Positions 12,490 to 23,325 of a DNA stretch of 64,000 nucleotides are shown piece by piece. A program made the translations under genes and the position numbers. Position 1 is the first letter of the stretch. Every line of letters starts with the position of its first letter. Under the pieces are notes generated by a model. The model saw nothing but the letters and a program-made list of their open reading frames with translations, was not told the origin of the DNA and did no database searches. The DNA comes from Ceratopteris richardii (taxonomy: Eukaryota; Streptophyta; Polypodiopsida; Polypodiales; Pteridaceae), in contig CM035422.1 in the NCBI GenBank assembly GCA_020310875.1, forward strand, positions 55,762,406-55,826,405, given 5' to 3'.

Positions 12490-13847
12490 ACTAAGGTTTT
12501 GGTTTCATAGCTTTAGGGCTTTGGCATCAGATCATTCAGGCTCATTCAGATTCTCAGGTTCCCAGACTTCCAGATTTACAACATATGATTTAAGGGCATC
12601 TTCTAATATTTGGCATTTGACATACACACTTGATCTAGATGAGTAGAGATTTGAGAATTAGACAATTCAGTCACATGTGTGTTCATGAGTGTGGAGTATG
12701 AAGTTGATGATCTATTAGCAGCCGAATATTTTTGGAAGAGTATGCAAATACTTTACAAAAGTATTATTTGAAGACCTAGACTTGATGAAGAGAAGACTAC
12801 TTCAAATTCAAGGAAAAACAATGGTTTAGAGAATATGAAGGATTCAGATCAACATCAAATCACATGGATCAGTTTCTACTATCAGATTAGCATTTGCAGG
12901 TCATATCTTAGAAGAGTAGTTATGAAGAGATTAAAAGGATTCAAGGAATGCTTTTATACACTTTCATTATTTGAAAGCTAAAGGCTACATCAAAACAGGT
13001 ATCTAGAGATTTTTCTAGAGAGTTTTGAGAAATCTCTTTCATGGCAAGAAAGCTTATCTAAGAAGACAAATTTGGAGATGGGATGAGTTTTTTGTTTTCA
13101 GCCAATTTTGTGTTGTAAGTTGGTTGGAAATCCAGGTACAGAATGTAATCTAGGTATCTAGACATGTAACTCTAGAAAGAAAATTCATCATTCAGACAAA
13201 AGGTTGGTGAATTTAGTCATTTTAGACATTTGAAGCAGAGTTTTGATTCAGAGATATGAGGAGATGATAAAACATGATTCTGTGTTTGCTTCCATTTGTA
13301 AACCATGTTTGTTTTGTCTCTTACTCTTAACACTAGAGGAAGAGAAAGAATTCATTTGAAGAAGTCAAGAGTACTTGCTACTTCAAGATGAAGAGAACAA
13401 AAGGTATGGAAGAGAAGTTTGAAGATGTTGACATCATCATAAGGTGGAAGAAAGATGCAGAAGAAGATAGTCCAACACTTCCAAAGGGAAAGTAAGATTT
13501 ATTTTTCTCATATGTTTTCCATATACTTTTCCTATTTTATCCTCTACATCCAATAACAAGTCTACGAGAACATCTTGTGTGAAGATGGTCTAAAGAAGGA
13601 GCAATTTCTTGTTTCGCATTATACTTGGTCATGATTTAGTAGATTTGACAAAGAATTGCATTGAGAGAAAGAAAAGTAGGAGATATGTGTTTTGACTCAT
13701 ATATGTATGAGTTATGTTGAAGTGTTTTAAGCAGGCAACTTATATGTTCCCTCAAAGTATTCTTGGAGTGTCAATACAGAGCTACTTGGTATATGACAAG
13801 TTGTAGAGAAGTATATTTCTTCTTTATCTAACTCTTGAGGTAAAAGA
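12490..13847 (+). other. Internal region of the older LTR element, left part
   Basis: No open frame of note. Its first about 620 bp match the internal region of the related element at 26867-27478, which shows they belong to one family. Ends with AAAGA (13843-13847), the target site of the nested copia. Confidence 0.8.
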
Positions 13848-14144
13848 TGAAGTATTTCGATGGTGATGCACCGCACTGCACTCTCCTTCTTGAGAGCTCC
13901 ACGACGATATGCTCAGAGTAGAAAACCGAGCTCCTGACGCCGCACACAGTACTCCGCACAGAGGCTATAGAATACGCAGAAAACACAGTACACAGGGAGC
14001 ACGAAGACAGACTTCTTAGGTCTTACAAATGCGGTCGAACTTACAGTCTGTGACTGACCAGGTCACTATATGTTTTATTAAAGAACATATACAAAGAAGT
14101 GTCCGATGGCCATTTGGCCTTTCACATGGACACTAACGGTAACA
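13848..14144 (-). repeat. 3' LTR of the nested copia
   Basis: 297 bp, TGAAGTATTTC...GGTAACA on the plus strand. Same length as its partner at 19557-19853. Confidence 0.95.
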
Positions 14145-14153
14145 ACCTCCCAC
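14145..14153 (-). other. Polypurine tract of the nested copia
   Basis: Minus strand AGTGGGAGGT immediately before the 3' LTR, the usual plus-strand primer position. Confidence 0.8.
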
Positions 14154-14292
14154 TAAAGGCCAATATGGCCAGAGTAACTATGGGAGAAAAAAGAAAGAAT
14201 GATAAAGAATACCTGAGTGTAAATATACAAACTATACCTCCCACCTGATGGGCATGTTACACAGTATACAAGTGACTGCGTAAGATCAAGAA

Positions 14293-17200
14293 TCAAGTAA
14301 CCCCCATCAAGTGACAACAGTGTCGAAAGCTATCCTGTGGTAGAGCTTTAGTCAAAGCATCTGCAACATTATCTCGAGTGTGAACCTTCTCAAGAATAAT
14401 GCTCTCAGTGGCTAAGCAATCTCTAATGAAGTGATACCTCACCTCAATGTGCTTGGTCTTTGCATGATAGACCGGATTCTTAGCCAAAGCAATGGCACTC
14501 TGACTATCACTGAGCAAGTGAGGTACATGCTGAGGCAAACCCATATCACAAGCAAGACGAGAAAGCCACAATGCTTCCTTACATGCCTCACTTGCTGCAA
14601 CATACTCTGCTTCTGTGGTGGAAACAGCTGTACATTCTTGAAGACGAGATCTCCAAGAGATAGCACCTCCAGCAAAATGAAAAATGTACCCTGATGTAGA
14701 CTTACGATTGTCTACACAACCAGCATAGTCAGAATCTGTGTAACCAATAATGGATGCTTTCCCTCTACCTAAGCATAGACACTTGTCCTTAGTGCCACTC
14801 AGATATCTCAAAATCATTTTGACCGCTTCCCAATGTTTCTTGCCAGGATTAGACATATATCTGCTCACAACTCCCACTGCAAATGCAATGTCTGGTCTCG
14901 TAGCTACCATAGCATACATGAGACTACCAACAGCAGACTGATAGGGAATTTTGGTCATGAATTCCTTTTCCTCATCTGATTTGGGGCAGTCATCCTTGCT
15001 CAATTTCACATATGTGGGTAAAGGTGTACTCAATGCCTTTCCACCCTGCATATTGAATCGGTGAAGTACTTTGGATATGTACTCACTTTGAGACAAGTAT
15101 ATGCATCTTTTACTCCTATCACGAGTAATGCGCATGCCAAGAATATGTTTGGCATCCCCCAAATCCTTCATATCAAATGTCTGACTCAACTTCTTTTTGA
15201 GAATTGACAAATCATAAGAGGACTTCCCAGCAATCAACATATCATCTACGTAAAGTATCAAGCATATCAAGCTGCCATCAGAACATCTCTTTGTGTAGAG
15301 ACAATGATCCTCATTGCTCCGAGAATAGCCTTGGGACTTCATAAAAGCATCAAACTTTTGGTACCATTGTCTAGGAGACTGTTTAAGTCCATACAAGCTC
15401 TTCTTGAGCTTACAAACTAGACTTTCCTTGCCAGGAACTACATAACCCTCTGGTTGTTCCATATAGATCTCATTTGTAAGATCTCCATGCAAGAAAGTTG
15501 TTTTCACATCCATTTGGACTAGCTCTAAGTCCTCCATTGCAACGAATCCAAGCAACATGCGCAAAGTAGTCATCTTGACCACTGGAGAGAAGATTTCCTC
15601 AAAATCAACACCATGTTGTTGCTTAAAACCCTTTGCAACAAGTCGTGCTTTATATTTTGGAGAAGCACTATCTGATGTGAATTTCAGCTTATATACCCAT
15701 TTACATGGTAAAGCTTTCCTGCCCTTTGGCAAAGGTACTAAGTGCCAAGTACCATTCTTGTGAATAGAATCCAACTCACTCTTCATGGCACGCTCCCACT
15801 TGACATGATCCTCTGTCTGCATAGCCTCTTTGTAACAAGAGGGCTCACCGGCATCTGTTAGCATAACAAAATCTAAACCTGGAACATATCTATCAGGTGG
15901 ATATGAGACACGTGCAGAACGTCTCAATGGTTGCTGAACGGGAACATGTGCAGACTGATCTGAATGGACATTCTCTTGAACATCCCTATGTGCAGCATTT
16001 TTATGCATGCTAACCGGAGGACTAGTATCCTCAAACACCACTCTTCTCACTTCAACCTCCTTAATCAGCCGTTTATGCATCTTAGACTCATTAAAAATGA
16101 CATCACTACTTCTGATCACTGACCGTGTTTCAGGATCCCATAAGCGATATCCAAATTGTCCCTCTCGACCATATCCAAGAAAAATGCATTTCTTTGACTT
16201 ATGGTCCAACTTCTGTCTAAGATTCTTGGGTATATGAACATATGCTTCACACCCAAAAACTTGAAGATGATCATAATATGGTGGTTTCCCTGTCCATAAC
16301 TCTTGTGCCACTTTCAGACCTTTGGCAGTACTAGGTGAAAGGTTAATCACATGAACTGCAGTCAATACTGCTTCTGCCCAAAAACCTTGTGAGAGGTTTG
16401 CATGATGCAACATAGAGACTACTCTATCTTGAATAGTTCTATTCATCCTCTCAGCTACACCATTCTGTACTGGGGTATAAGGAGCTGTAAACTCTCTACG
16501 AATCCCTCTACACTGACAGAAAAGGCTGAATTCATGTGAGGTATACTCACCCCCATTATCTGAACGTACAGCCTTAAGCTTAGTTCCTTTTTCAGTCTCA
16601 ACTGAAGCAAGCCATTTTCTGAAAGTAGGGAATACATCATCCTTCGATTTGATAGGATATACCCAGACTTTTCTAGTAGCATCATCTATGAAAGTGACAA
16701 AGTAAAGAGAACCACCTAAGGACCTAGTGGGCATAGGACCACACACATCTGTATGAACAAGATCTAAAGGCTGAATTGAAGAGTCAATGTGCGTTTTATG
16801 CACATTTCTGGTTTGCTTTCCATATTGACAATGCTCACAAAATGAAAAATCAGAGAAAGATAACACAGGTAAGTAGCCAGAACGAGAAAGATTTTCCATT
16901 CCACTACGAGATATATGGCCCAAACGACCATGCCAAATACAAGCCATAGGCTGTTCAGTAACAGCTAACAAGTGTTCTTTCTGTGATACAAATAAAGGGT
17001 AAAGTGAGCCAACTTTCCTTCCTTTTGCAATAACCATATTGCCCTTTGATATACGAAAGGACTGAGCATAGAAGACCACCTTGTAACCAAGGTCATCAAG
17101 TTGACCAACTGACATCAAACTGCGTGATAATTGAGGTACATGGCGTACATTATGCATAGTAAATTTTGAACCGTCAATGAACTGCACAACTACATCTCCA

Positions 17201-18339
17201 ATCCCCACAACATCACACTGGTAAGAGTCACCAAGTCTCACGGTACCAAGAGACTTTGTTGCATAATTATAGAACCATTCTCTATGTGGTGTCACATGGA
17301 AAGAAGCACCAGAATCTAGCAGCCAGGTGTGGGAAAGAGAATCAGCCATAAGTGCCTCAGATGGCACAGTACTATCAAGTGTCAACACATCAGCATCATC
17401 AGAAATAGCATTAATTTCTTCAATCTTCACAGTCGAAGTAGATGGTGCAGGTAACTGTTTAACATGCCCATCAACATTCTGTCCTTTACCTTTAGCATTC
17501 TTTAATGCATAACAGTCTTTCTTCATGTGTCCTTTCTTATGACAATAATGGCATTCAATATCCCTCTTCCTTGATTTACTTCTGCTCTTATTCCGTTGAC
17601 CATTCTTTTCCTTGTTCTTGCTCTTGCCACGTTGTTGATTCTTTCCTTGGTAAGAATCACGAACATTATATGCATCTCCACTCTGAGTGCCAACCATAGA
17701 TTTTCTACGAATCTCCTCACTCAAGAGTGCTCCACATATGTCATCATAGACGAGTTTACCACCTGGTGCACTATTGCTAATAGCTGTGCAAAATGTATCC
17801 CATGATGATGGCAGGGTGCATAAGAGCAATACTGCTTTCATTTCATCGTCCATATCCATTTTCTGAGCCTGTAACTGGGAGAATATGGCATCAAACTCAT
17901 TTAGATGAGCAGCAATACTATCTGTGTCCTTCATACGAAGGTTGTATAATTTTCTCATCAGATATACTTTATTTGATGCCGTCTCTTTTTCATATGTATT
18001 GCATAACTTCTTCCAAAGCTCCTCTGCACTTTCACAGTCTAATACTGTAAAGTAAACATTATCTGCCAGGTGCAAGCGAATGGTAGACCTGGCCATTTCA
18101 TCTAACTCATCCCAATCATCTTCATCCATGTCAGCAGGCTTCTTTGAAATCCCATTTACTGGCTTCCATTGCCTTCTTTGAATCAGCACATCTTTAATCT
18201 GATTCTTCCATAGAGCAAAGTTTGTGCCATCAAATTTTCGGATCTCAAAATGGTCTTTGCCTTGCAAGTTATAGCTCCTCCTCGGAACGCTAGCACTAGA
18301 CCCTGATCCACCGGATGTGCCTGAGACCTCTGATGCCAT
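14293..18339 (-). CDS. Ty1/copia gag-pol polyprotein, 1348 residues
   Basis: One open frame. Gag (UBN2 type) covers residues about 30-215. A CCHC zinc knuckle lies at 263-276 (CHYCHKKGHMKKDC). The aspartic protease has LLDSGASFHV with DSG at about 342-344. A GAG-pre-integrase block (WHGRLGHIS) lies near 470. The integrase core has HTD near 531, SDNGGE near 594 and NGVAER near 630. The reverse transcriptase has the LVAKGF block near 900 and LYVDD near 1030. RNase H (TDSDYAG, then STTEAEYVA) occupies about the last 150 residues and ends in TKHIEVRYHF and a VADALTKAL block. The start ATG fits family length. Made as one polyprotein and cut by its own protease in this family; acts in cytoplasmic particles and at the host chromosome. 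It looks whole; whether it is expressed cannot be told from sequence. Confidence 0.95.
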   Translation of the reverse strand: MASEVSGTSGGSGSSASVPRRSYNLQGKDHFEIRKFDGTNFALWKNQIKDVLIQRRQWKPVNGISKKPADMDEDDWDELDEMARSTIRLHLADNVYFTVLDCESAEELWKKLCNTYEKETASNKVYLMRKLYNLRMKDTDSIAAHLNEFDAIFSQLQAQKMDMDDEMKAVLLLCTLPSSWDTFCTAISNSAPGGKLVYDDICGALLSEEIRRKSMVGTQSGDAYNVRDSYQGKNQQRGKSKNKEKNGQRNKSRSKSRKRDIECHYCHKKGHMKKDCYALKNAKGKGQNVDGHVKQLPAPSTSTVKIEEINAISDDADVLTLDSTVPSEALMADSLSHTWLLDSGASFHVTPHREWFYNYATKSLGTVRLGDSYQCDVVGIGDVVVQFIDGSKFTMHNVRHVPQLSRSLMSVGQLDDLGYKVVFYAQSFRISKGNMVIAKGRKVGSLYPLFVSQKEHLLAVTEQPMACIWHGRLGHISRSGMENLSRSGYLPVLSFSDFSFCEHCQYGKQTRNVHKTHIDSSIQPLDLVHTDVCGPMPTRSLGGSLYFVTFIDDATRKVWVYPIKSKDDVFPTFRKWLASVETEKGTKLKAVRSDNGGEYTSHEFSLFCQCRGIRREFTAPYTPVQNGVAERMNRTIQDRVVSMLHHANLSQGFWAEAVLTAVHVINLSPSTAKGLKVAQELWTGKPPYYDHLQVFGCEAYVHIPKNLRQKLDHKSKKCIFLGYGREGQFGYRLWDPETRSVIRSSDVIFNESKMHKRLIKEVEVRRVVFEDTSPPVSMHKNAAHRDVQENVHSDQSAHVPVQQPLRRSARVSYPPDRYVPGLDFVMLTDAGEPSCYKEAMQTEDHVKWERAMKSELDSIHKNGTWHLVPLPKGRKALPCKWVYKLKFTSDSASPKYKARLVAKGFKQQHGVDFEEIFSPVVKMTTLRMLLGFVAMEDLELVQMDVKTTFLHGDLTNEIYMEQPEGYVVPGKESLVCKLKKSLYGLKQSPRQWYQKFDAFMKSQGYSRSNEDHCLYTKRCSDGSLICLILYVDDMLIAGKSSYDLSILKKKLSQTFDMKDLGDAKHILGMRITRDRSKRCIYLSQSEYISKVLHRFNMQGGKALSTPLPTYVKLSKDDCPKSDEEKEFMTKIPYQSAVGSLMYAMVATRPDIAFAVGVVSRYMSNPGKKHWEAVKMILRYLSGTKDKCLCLGRGKASIIGYTDSDYAGCVDNRKSTSGYIFHFAGGAISWRSRLQECTAVSTTEAEYVAASEACKEALWLSRLACDMGLPQHVPHLLSDSQSAIALAKNPVYHAKTKHIEVRYHFIRDCLATESIILEKVHTRDNVADALTKALPQDSFRHCCHLMGVT

Positions 18340-19285
18340 GATCGTAGAGAACTGAATAGAATGATAATGGAGCTAGAAGAGTCCAAACACCAACAAATAA
18401 GTGTATCAAGGAGTAAATCGACCACTATATAGTTGACTAAACCAGAAATTTGGAAAAATTTTGCCAGAGTATCCTCTGCAAAATTAGCATATGACCAGTG
18501 TCAAAGTATCATAAAACTGCAAGTACTGACATGTCTACCTGCATAGTGAATCACTGACTCCACTGCATATAATCAGTTACCCAATAGAAGCCAACTAGGC
18601 TTATCGAGCACCTATGAACAACTATCATACATCTCCTATGGCGAGGCTGGGTAAGTCTTCCACCTGCATCACCGAAGAGACCCCGACATCTGGGTGTCTC
18701 CCAGTTAAGAAAACCTCACCACGACCCTCTTTATCAAACATAAAAGGCTTTATGCAAAGAACGTAACCGCTATATCAATGCCCACATGGACGTACATAAG
18801 CGGTATCCACAGAAGCGTACATGGTGTGTATGTGCTCAATATATGCAGTAAAATGACACTAAAAAAGCTGAATACACAGCCCAAAAACTAGCCAATAACA
18901 CTTGCAAGTGTCTGTCAACTCTGATGTTTTAGGCTTTAAAAACCTGCATAAATTTGCAGCGACTGCTCCCACCAAAACTGAAAACCCCTCGAGAAACCTG
19001 TAGTTTTACGAGTGTGGCTGAAAATACAGCCCCAAAGGTTGATATTTATTTTCTGAGAAGTACAAGGAACACTCTTCTTGATGTTCTTGGACCTGTGTGA
19101 AGAGAACTACGTGCAAAAGTACTCCGAAATGGCTCCAAAAAACACCCCAAAATTGCTTCAGAAATAGGCTTTAAAAGCAAAAATGAAGCTTTGAGGGACC
19201 AAAACTTGTTCAAGGTAATGTCAACCTTAGTCTTTCCCCTTCTTCAAACACCACAAGAGTGTAGCTTAGTGGCAAGAGATTGCCA

Positions 19286-19340
19286 CAGTTAAGCGAGCTC
19301 TGGGGGGAACAGTACTGGGATGGGTGACCTCCCGGGAAGT
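19286..19340 (+). ncRNA. 5S rRNA-derived fragment covering the internal promoter
   Basis: CAGTTAAGCGAGCT (box A region), GGGATGGGTGACCTCC (box C) and a closing GGGAAGT lie in the order and spacing of plant 5S rRNA from about nucleotide 48 to 105. The 5' third and the extreme 3' end of 5S are absent or unrecognisable, so it is not a working 5S gene. It sits in the untranslated leader of the nested copia, antisense to that element. A tRNA-like TAGCTTAGTGG precedes it at 19262. Related cases known to me: Cassandra TRIM elements carry 5S in their LTRs, and SINE3 elements are 5S derived. Confidence 0.8.
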
Positions 19341-19543
19341 ATCAGGAACCTCTATATTCCTTGATCGTTGAGGTCCTCCCTCGCGCGAAGCCAACGGCGC
19401 CAACGGTGACTTCGATGACTCGGATGACAAGGTATGCCAAGGTCTATGCCTTGGTCGCCGCCTTAGTCGTAAGCCTTGGAGAAAGCCTGGGGGGGGTGCT
19501 CGCTTCGCTCGCACAAAAGGAACAAAGCTTTTTGCCTCGAACT

Positions 19544-19555
19544 GCTCTGATACCA
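19544..19555 (-). other. Primer-binding site of the nested copia
   Basis: Minus strand TGGTATCAGAGC one base inside the 5' LTR; the complementarity runs on toward 19540. Confidence 0.93.
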
Positions 19556-19556
19556 G

Positions 19557-19853
19557 TGAAGTATTTCGATGGTGATGCACCGCACTGCACTCTCCTTCTC
19601 GAGAGCTCCACGACGATATGCTCAGAGTAGAAAACCGAGCTCCTGACGCCGCACACAGTACTCTGCACAGAGGCTGTAGAATACGCAGAAAACACAGTAC
19701 ACAGGGAGCACGAAGACAGACTTCTTAGGTCTTACAAATGCGGTCGAACTTACAGTCTGTGACTGACCAGGTCACTATATGTTTTATTAAAGAACATATA
19801 CAAAGAAGTGTCCGATGGCCATTTGGCCTTTCACATGGGCACTAACGGTAACA
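19557..19853 (-). repeat. 5' LTR of the nested copia
   Basis: 297 bp; plus-strand TGAAGTATTTC...GGTAACA, followed by AAAGA. Confidence 0.95.
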
Positions 19854-21546
19854 AAAGAGTTTTTTGTAGCAGATTTTGAAGACTTGGGTTGAGGTTTTAT
19901 GTTTGGAAAGGTTACCTCATATTCAGTATATTCAGTATTTTCAGAAACTTTAGAAAATTTAGTCTTGTTGATGTACTAGTCAGTTGAAGAATCTACTTTT
20001 TATGATTATCTAGTTTTTTGGATACATTCTTGTATTCAAAAAGGTGTTCCATTAGATCCTATCACTTGATTGAGAAGTGGAGTTAGCCAAAAGAAATTCA
20101 AGCAGGTACTATCACATTTCACCCGGGTAGAATATGAAAGATATGAAGTATCAACTTGCAGCTTTTCGAGTTCTTAAAGTGAGGTTTGTCCACTTATGTT
20201 TCAAGTAGGAGTTGCAGGTTCTTGGGAAGGATTTGTTTAAAGAAAAGTTTTACAACTTTGTGAGAAGCATGGACACTTGGAGACATTCAGGTAACAAATC
20301 AAACATTTAGTCATGAAGGTTTGATGAGAGCAGATTCTACATAGGAGAGATCATTGATCTTGGATAGATCTTGTATGATCTTGATAGGTCTAGAGAGATC
20401 TTGAAGATTTTGAGAATTTATGAGTCAGTTGTCTATCCTTTGTTTGAGAAGATTCTTAGCATTGGAAGAAGTAAGTCAAAGGTTGAGATTCTATCAGATT
20501 AGTGTTGCAGAGAATAGAAGAAGATACTTGTTATGTTATAGAAGATTATGGATCCTAAACTTTTGTTTTAGATACAGGTATGGATTATTGAAGATTAGAT
20601 TTATTGAAAGAAGGAAGACGTTCCAGATTTCATAAAGTCTGATAAAATTTGAAGAATTCTGGATACTAGTGTTAAGTCATCCAGGGGGTGATGAAACATG
20701 AAGAATTATTTTCAGCCATATGTAAAGGAATGCAGATTCATACTTATAGGTATTTCCTATATCAGGTATTCCTATATTTCCTTTGTCAGGTTCTCTTTAT
20801 GTTCCAACTTTGAAAGAAGAAGGAAGCAGGAGAATGTCTGGAGAAAGTTCCTGTTAGGTGTTCCTGTTCAGGAGAAGGTTCCAGAGTTCTATTGAAGAGA
20901 GGCTTGATGTTTCAAAGAGGTATGTTTGAGAACTGGGAACATTTATGTTTATACCAGGCTCTAAAGGAAAAAGGTATGAAGGATTTATAGATTGAACAAA
21001 GATGAAGACGTGATGACATCATAGATTTTTTTATGAGACTCATAAGTTGAGTTGAGTTGACTTGAGTACAGTCAGAGATGAACCAGCAGTGTTCATAATA
21101 CACTAAGTTGTGAGTTGTCAATCATAGGTTCCAAGATTCAGTTCTTGATTATGTTTAGTGTATTTACATGACACAACAGAAGTACGTTGAGAAAGTTTTG
21201 TAAGGTAAATGCAAATATGTGGATCCTAGTGTATGTTTTTAGGTTTGTGAAGACAGGAGATAGCAGGTTCAGAGTCAGTACATGCTATATTTGTTGTCAA
21301 GCAGTGATTCCTTGATGAGTACAGTATTGGATATCTAGTTTGCATATTTTCTTAAGTATTATGGTTCATATTCAACAAGTTCAGATTATTAAAGGAAATT
21401 CAAATTCAATTTTTGAAGAAGACTTTTGAAGAAAAGATTTGAAGGTCAGTTCGGGAGTACAAGCTTGAAGCTTGTGATAATTTGCAGCTTGTGATAGTTT
21501 GCAAGATCCAGTTCAGTTTGTACCAATATGACATTGCAGAGGGGAT
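19854..21546 (+). other. Internal region of the older LTR element, right part
   Basis: No open frame longer than about 70 codons and no recognised domain. Ends in GCAGAGGGGAT, the polypurine tract, directly before the 3' LTR. Confidence 0.75.
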
Positions 21547-22958
21547 TGTTGGAAACAATGCCAATTGGTCAACACTTGCTCAACATTTGCTATAGCATGT
21601 GTGCTTCTGATTTGTAGTCACTCTACAACAAACCATGATTGGAAGCATGGCTAGACGAGTTGGCTCTCACCCAATTAGCACGAGATCGATTCCCATGTCC
21701 AGCAGCATACAACATGAAAGTTTTCTTATGCTTTTGCTTTTAAATAACTCAAAGGCGGACAACGATAGATCGCGATAACAGCAGACGGAGTTGTTTTTTT
21801 CATAAATTCTTTTATTGGAGAAGTATGATCGTAGTGTTTTATGCTTTATTGGATGATTTTGAGAAGCTTTTCAAGGTAGAAGCTCTACTATATAAGAGAC
21901 TATTCGGGATCACTTGAAGCATCCTTCCCCTAGTGTTCAACACAAGCCTTGGTGCTTGGACCTCAATAGAGGTGGTGTTTCTTCTAGCACATGGGGTAGC
22001 CATGGTGCTAACTTCAAGCATGTTGAGGAGTGGCTATGGAGTTCTTCTTGGAAAAGAAGAGTGTGCTCATACTCTTGCTCATGAAGAGGAGGTTATCTCT
22101 TGTTCATGGAGAGGACTTGGTTATTAGCAGCTTGATGGTGAGGATCCGCCATCTACATTGTGTATTTGAAGATTGTCTTCTACATGAAGATTTCAGGTTA
22201 CTTCAAAGACATTGGATGGTGGTTACCATAAGATTTACATCTTATGTTAAGTATTCAGATACATATTCTCTTTATGCATACATGTACTACTTGGAGTTTA
22301 TGGAGGCAGTAGCATCCTTATCAGGAGGAGTCCTATTTGGCATAGGTACAAGAGAATCAGTACATATATGCTTTATGCATATTTGGATGAGGTGTTTGAG
22401 AAGGTATGGTCATATGAGCTTGAGGATTTCTGGCAGCAAACTTGTTAGCATTCTTTGCTACTTTTTAAGTATGTGATCTTTTCACACATGTATCTGACTT
22501 ACGGTCTTCCATAGCCTAAGGTTAGATGAGGGTTTGTTGATTATCAGTTTTAGACTGATCCTTCCTCTTTCGGTCACTCATATTCACTCTTCTATAACCT
22601 ATAAGGTCACACATCTCATGTATATTCAGATTTCTGTCCATACATCTGAATATGTTTGTTACATTTGTACATTCACTCTTCCATCTATTTTTTATCACAT
22701 AGAGTGGTTGATAGTTTTGCTCCCATGTTGTACATTGAACATTGGTATATATGATAGTATGAGTAAGCAGAGGCTTACGTAACACCTTACACATGTCATC
22801 CATTCTTTCTCTATCTTTGTCTCATCATCTATATGATTAAGTGTGGTATGTTCATGTTTTGTCAATATTAGAAGATTGCTAGATTCTATGTTGTATATGT
22901 TGGACCTATGGAACCATGGACCTATGATATGAGCTGTGGGCCTACCTCATTTCCAACA
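21547..22958 (+). repeat. 3' LTR of the 11054-22958 element
   Basis: 1412 bp, TGTTGGAAAC...TTTCCAACA, followed by the TACAT duplication. Confidence 0.93.
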
Positions 22959-22963
22959 TACAT

Positions 22964-23165
22964 GTATTAGTATGCACATATATGTGTTTCATGTATATGT
23001 ATGTGTGTGCATGTGTGTGATATATGTATACATGTGTTAGTATGCACATGTGTATATATGCATTTACATTTGTGTAATATATGCAAGTGTGTTTATAATT
23101 GTGTATGCATGTATAAGTATACATGTGTGCATGTAGGCATGTATATGTGATGTGTGCATGTATAT
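22964..23165 (+). mobile_element. CACTA copy A resumed (TG/TA-rich 3' region)
   Basis: Continues copy A exactly where it was cut at 11053 and is collinear with copy B from about 31489 to 31765. No gene. Confidence 0.75.
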
Positions 23166-23180
23166 ATGTTATAACTTATG

Positions 23181-23325
23181 GAATATGTTGAATAATGGAG
23201 TGTTGGAGTGTAACATGGAATATGTTGAACAATACATTGTTGGAGTATAACATGGAATATGTTGAACAATGCATTGTTGGAGTGTTAAATTGTTATTGAA
23301 CAATGCATTGTTAGAGTGTTAAATT
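23181..23325. repeat. 37-bp tandem repeat, about four copies
   Basis: Units begin GAATATGTTGAACAATGCAT; the fourth unit lacks a few bases. It lies between CACTA copy A and the 5' flank of copy B's TNP2. Confidence 0.8.

Larger units (their letters stand above)
13848..19853 (-). mobile_element. Ty1/copia retrotransposon, Tork/Tnt1-like, looks whole (fossil)
   Basis: A complete structure on the minus strand with a perfect 5-bp duplication AAAGA (13843-13847 and 19854-19858). Parts in element order: 5' LTR 19853-19557, primer-binding site 19555-19544, 1.2-kb leader, a single open gag-pol frame 18339-14293, polypurine tract 14153-14145, 3' LTR 14144-13848. The LTRs are 297 bp each and differ at four sites, all transitions (about 1.3%). 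With commonly used plant substitution rates that is roughly half a million years, with wide error. No break is apparent in the coding part. The gag sequence and order GAG-PR-INT-RT-RH fit the Tork/Tnt1 side of Ty1/copia. Confidence 0.95.
11054..22958 (+). mobile_element. LTR retrotransposon with 1.4-kb LTRs, split by a nested copia (fossil)
   Basis: Both ends read TGTTGGAAA...TTTCCAACA and the element is flanked by a perfect 5-bp duplication, TACAT (11049-11053 and 22959-22963). Parts: 5' LTR 11054-12475, primer-binding site 12478-12489, internal regions 12476-13847 and 19854-21546, polypurine tract about 21536-21546, 3' LTR 21547-22958. The internal parts have no long open frame and I recognise no gag or pol, so it looks like a non-autonomous (LARD-like) or long-decayed member. 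The first 200 bp of the LTRs differ by roughly 4-5% by eye, so it is older than the copia inside it. Confidence 0.93.

Noticed and set aside
19262-19280. tRNA-like box A (TAGCTTAGTGG) suggesting a tRNA gene
   Set aside because: No box B, no cloverleaf and no acceptor stem; at most a SINE-like or chance match next to the 5S fragment.
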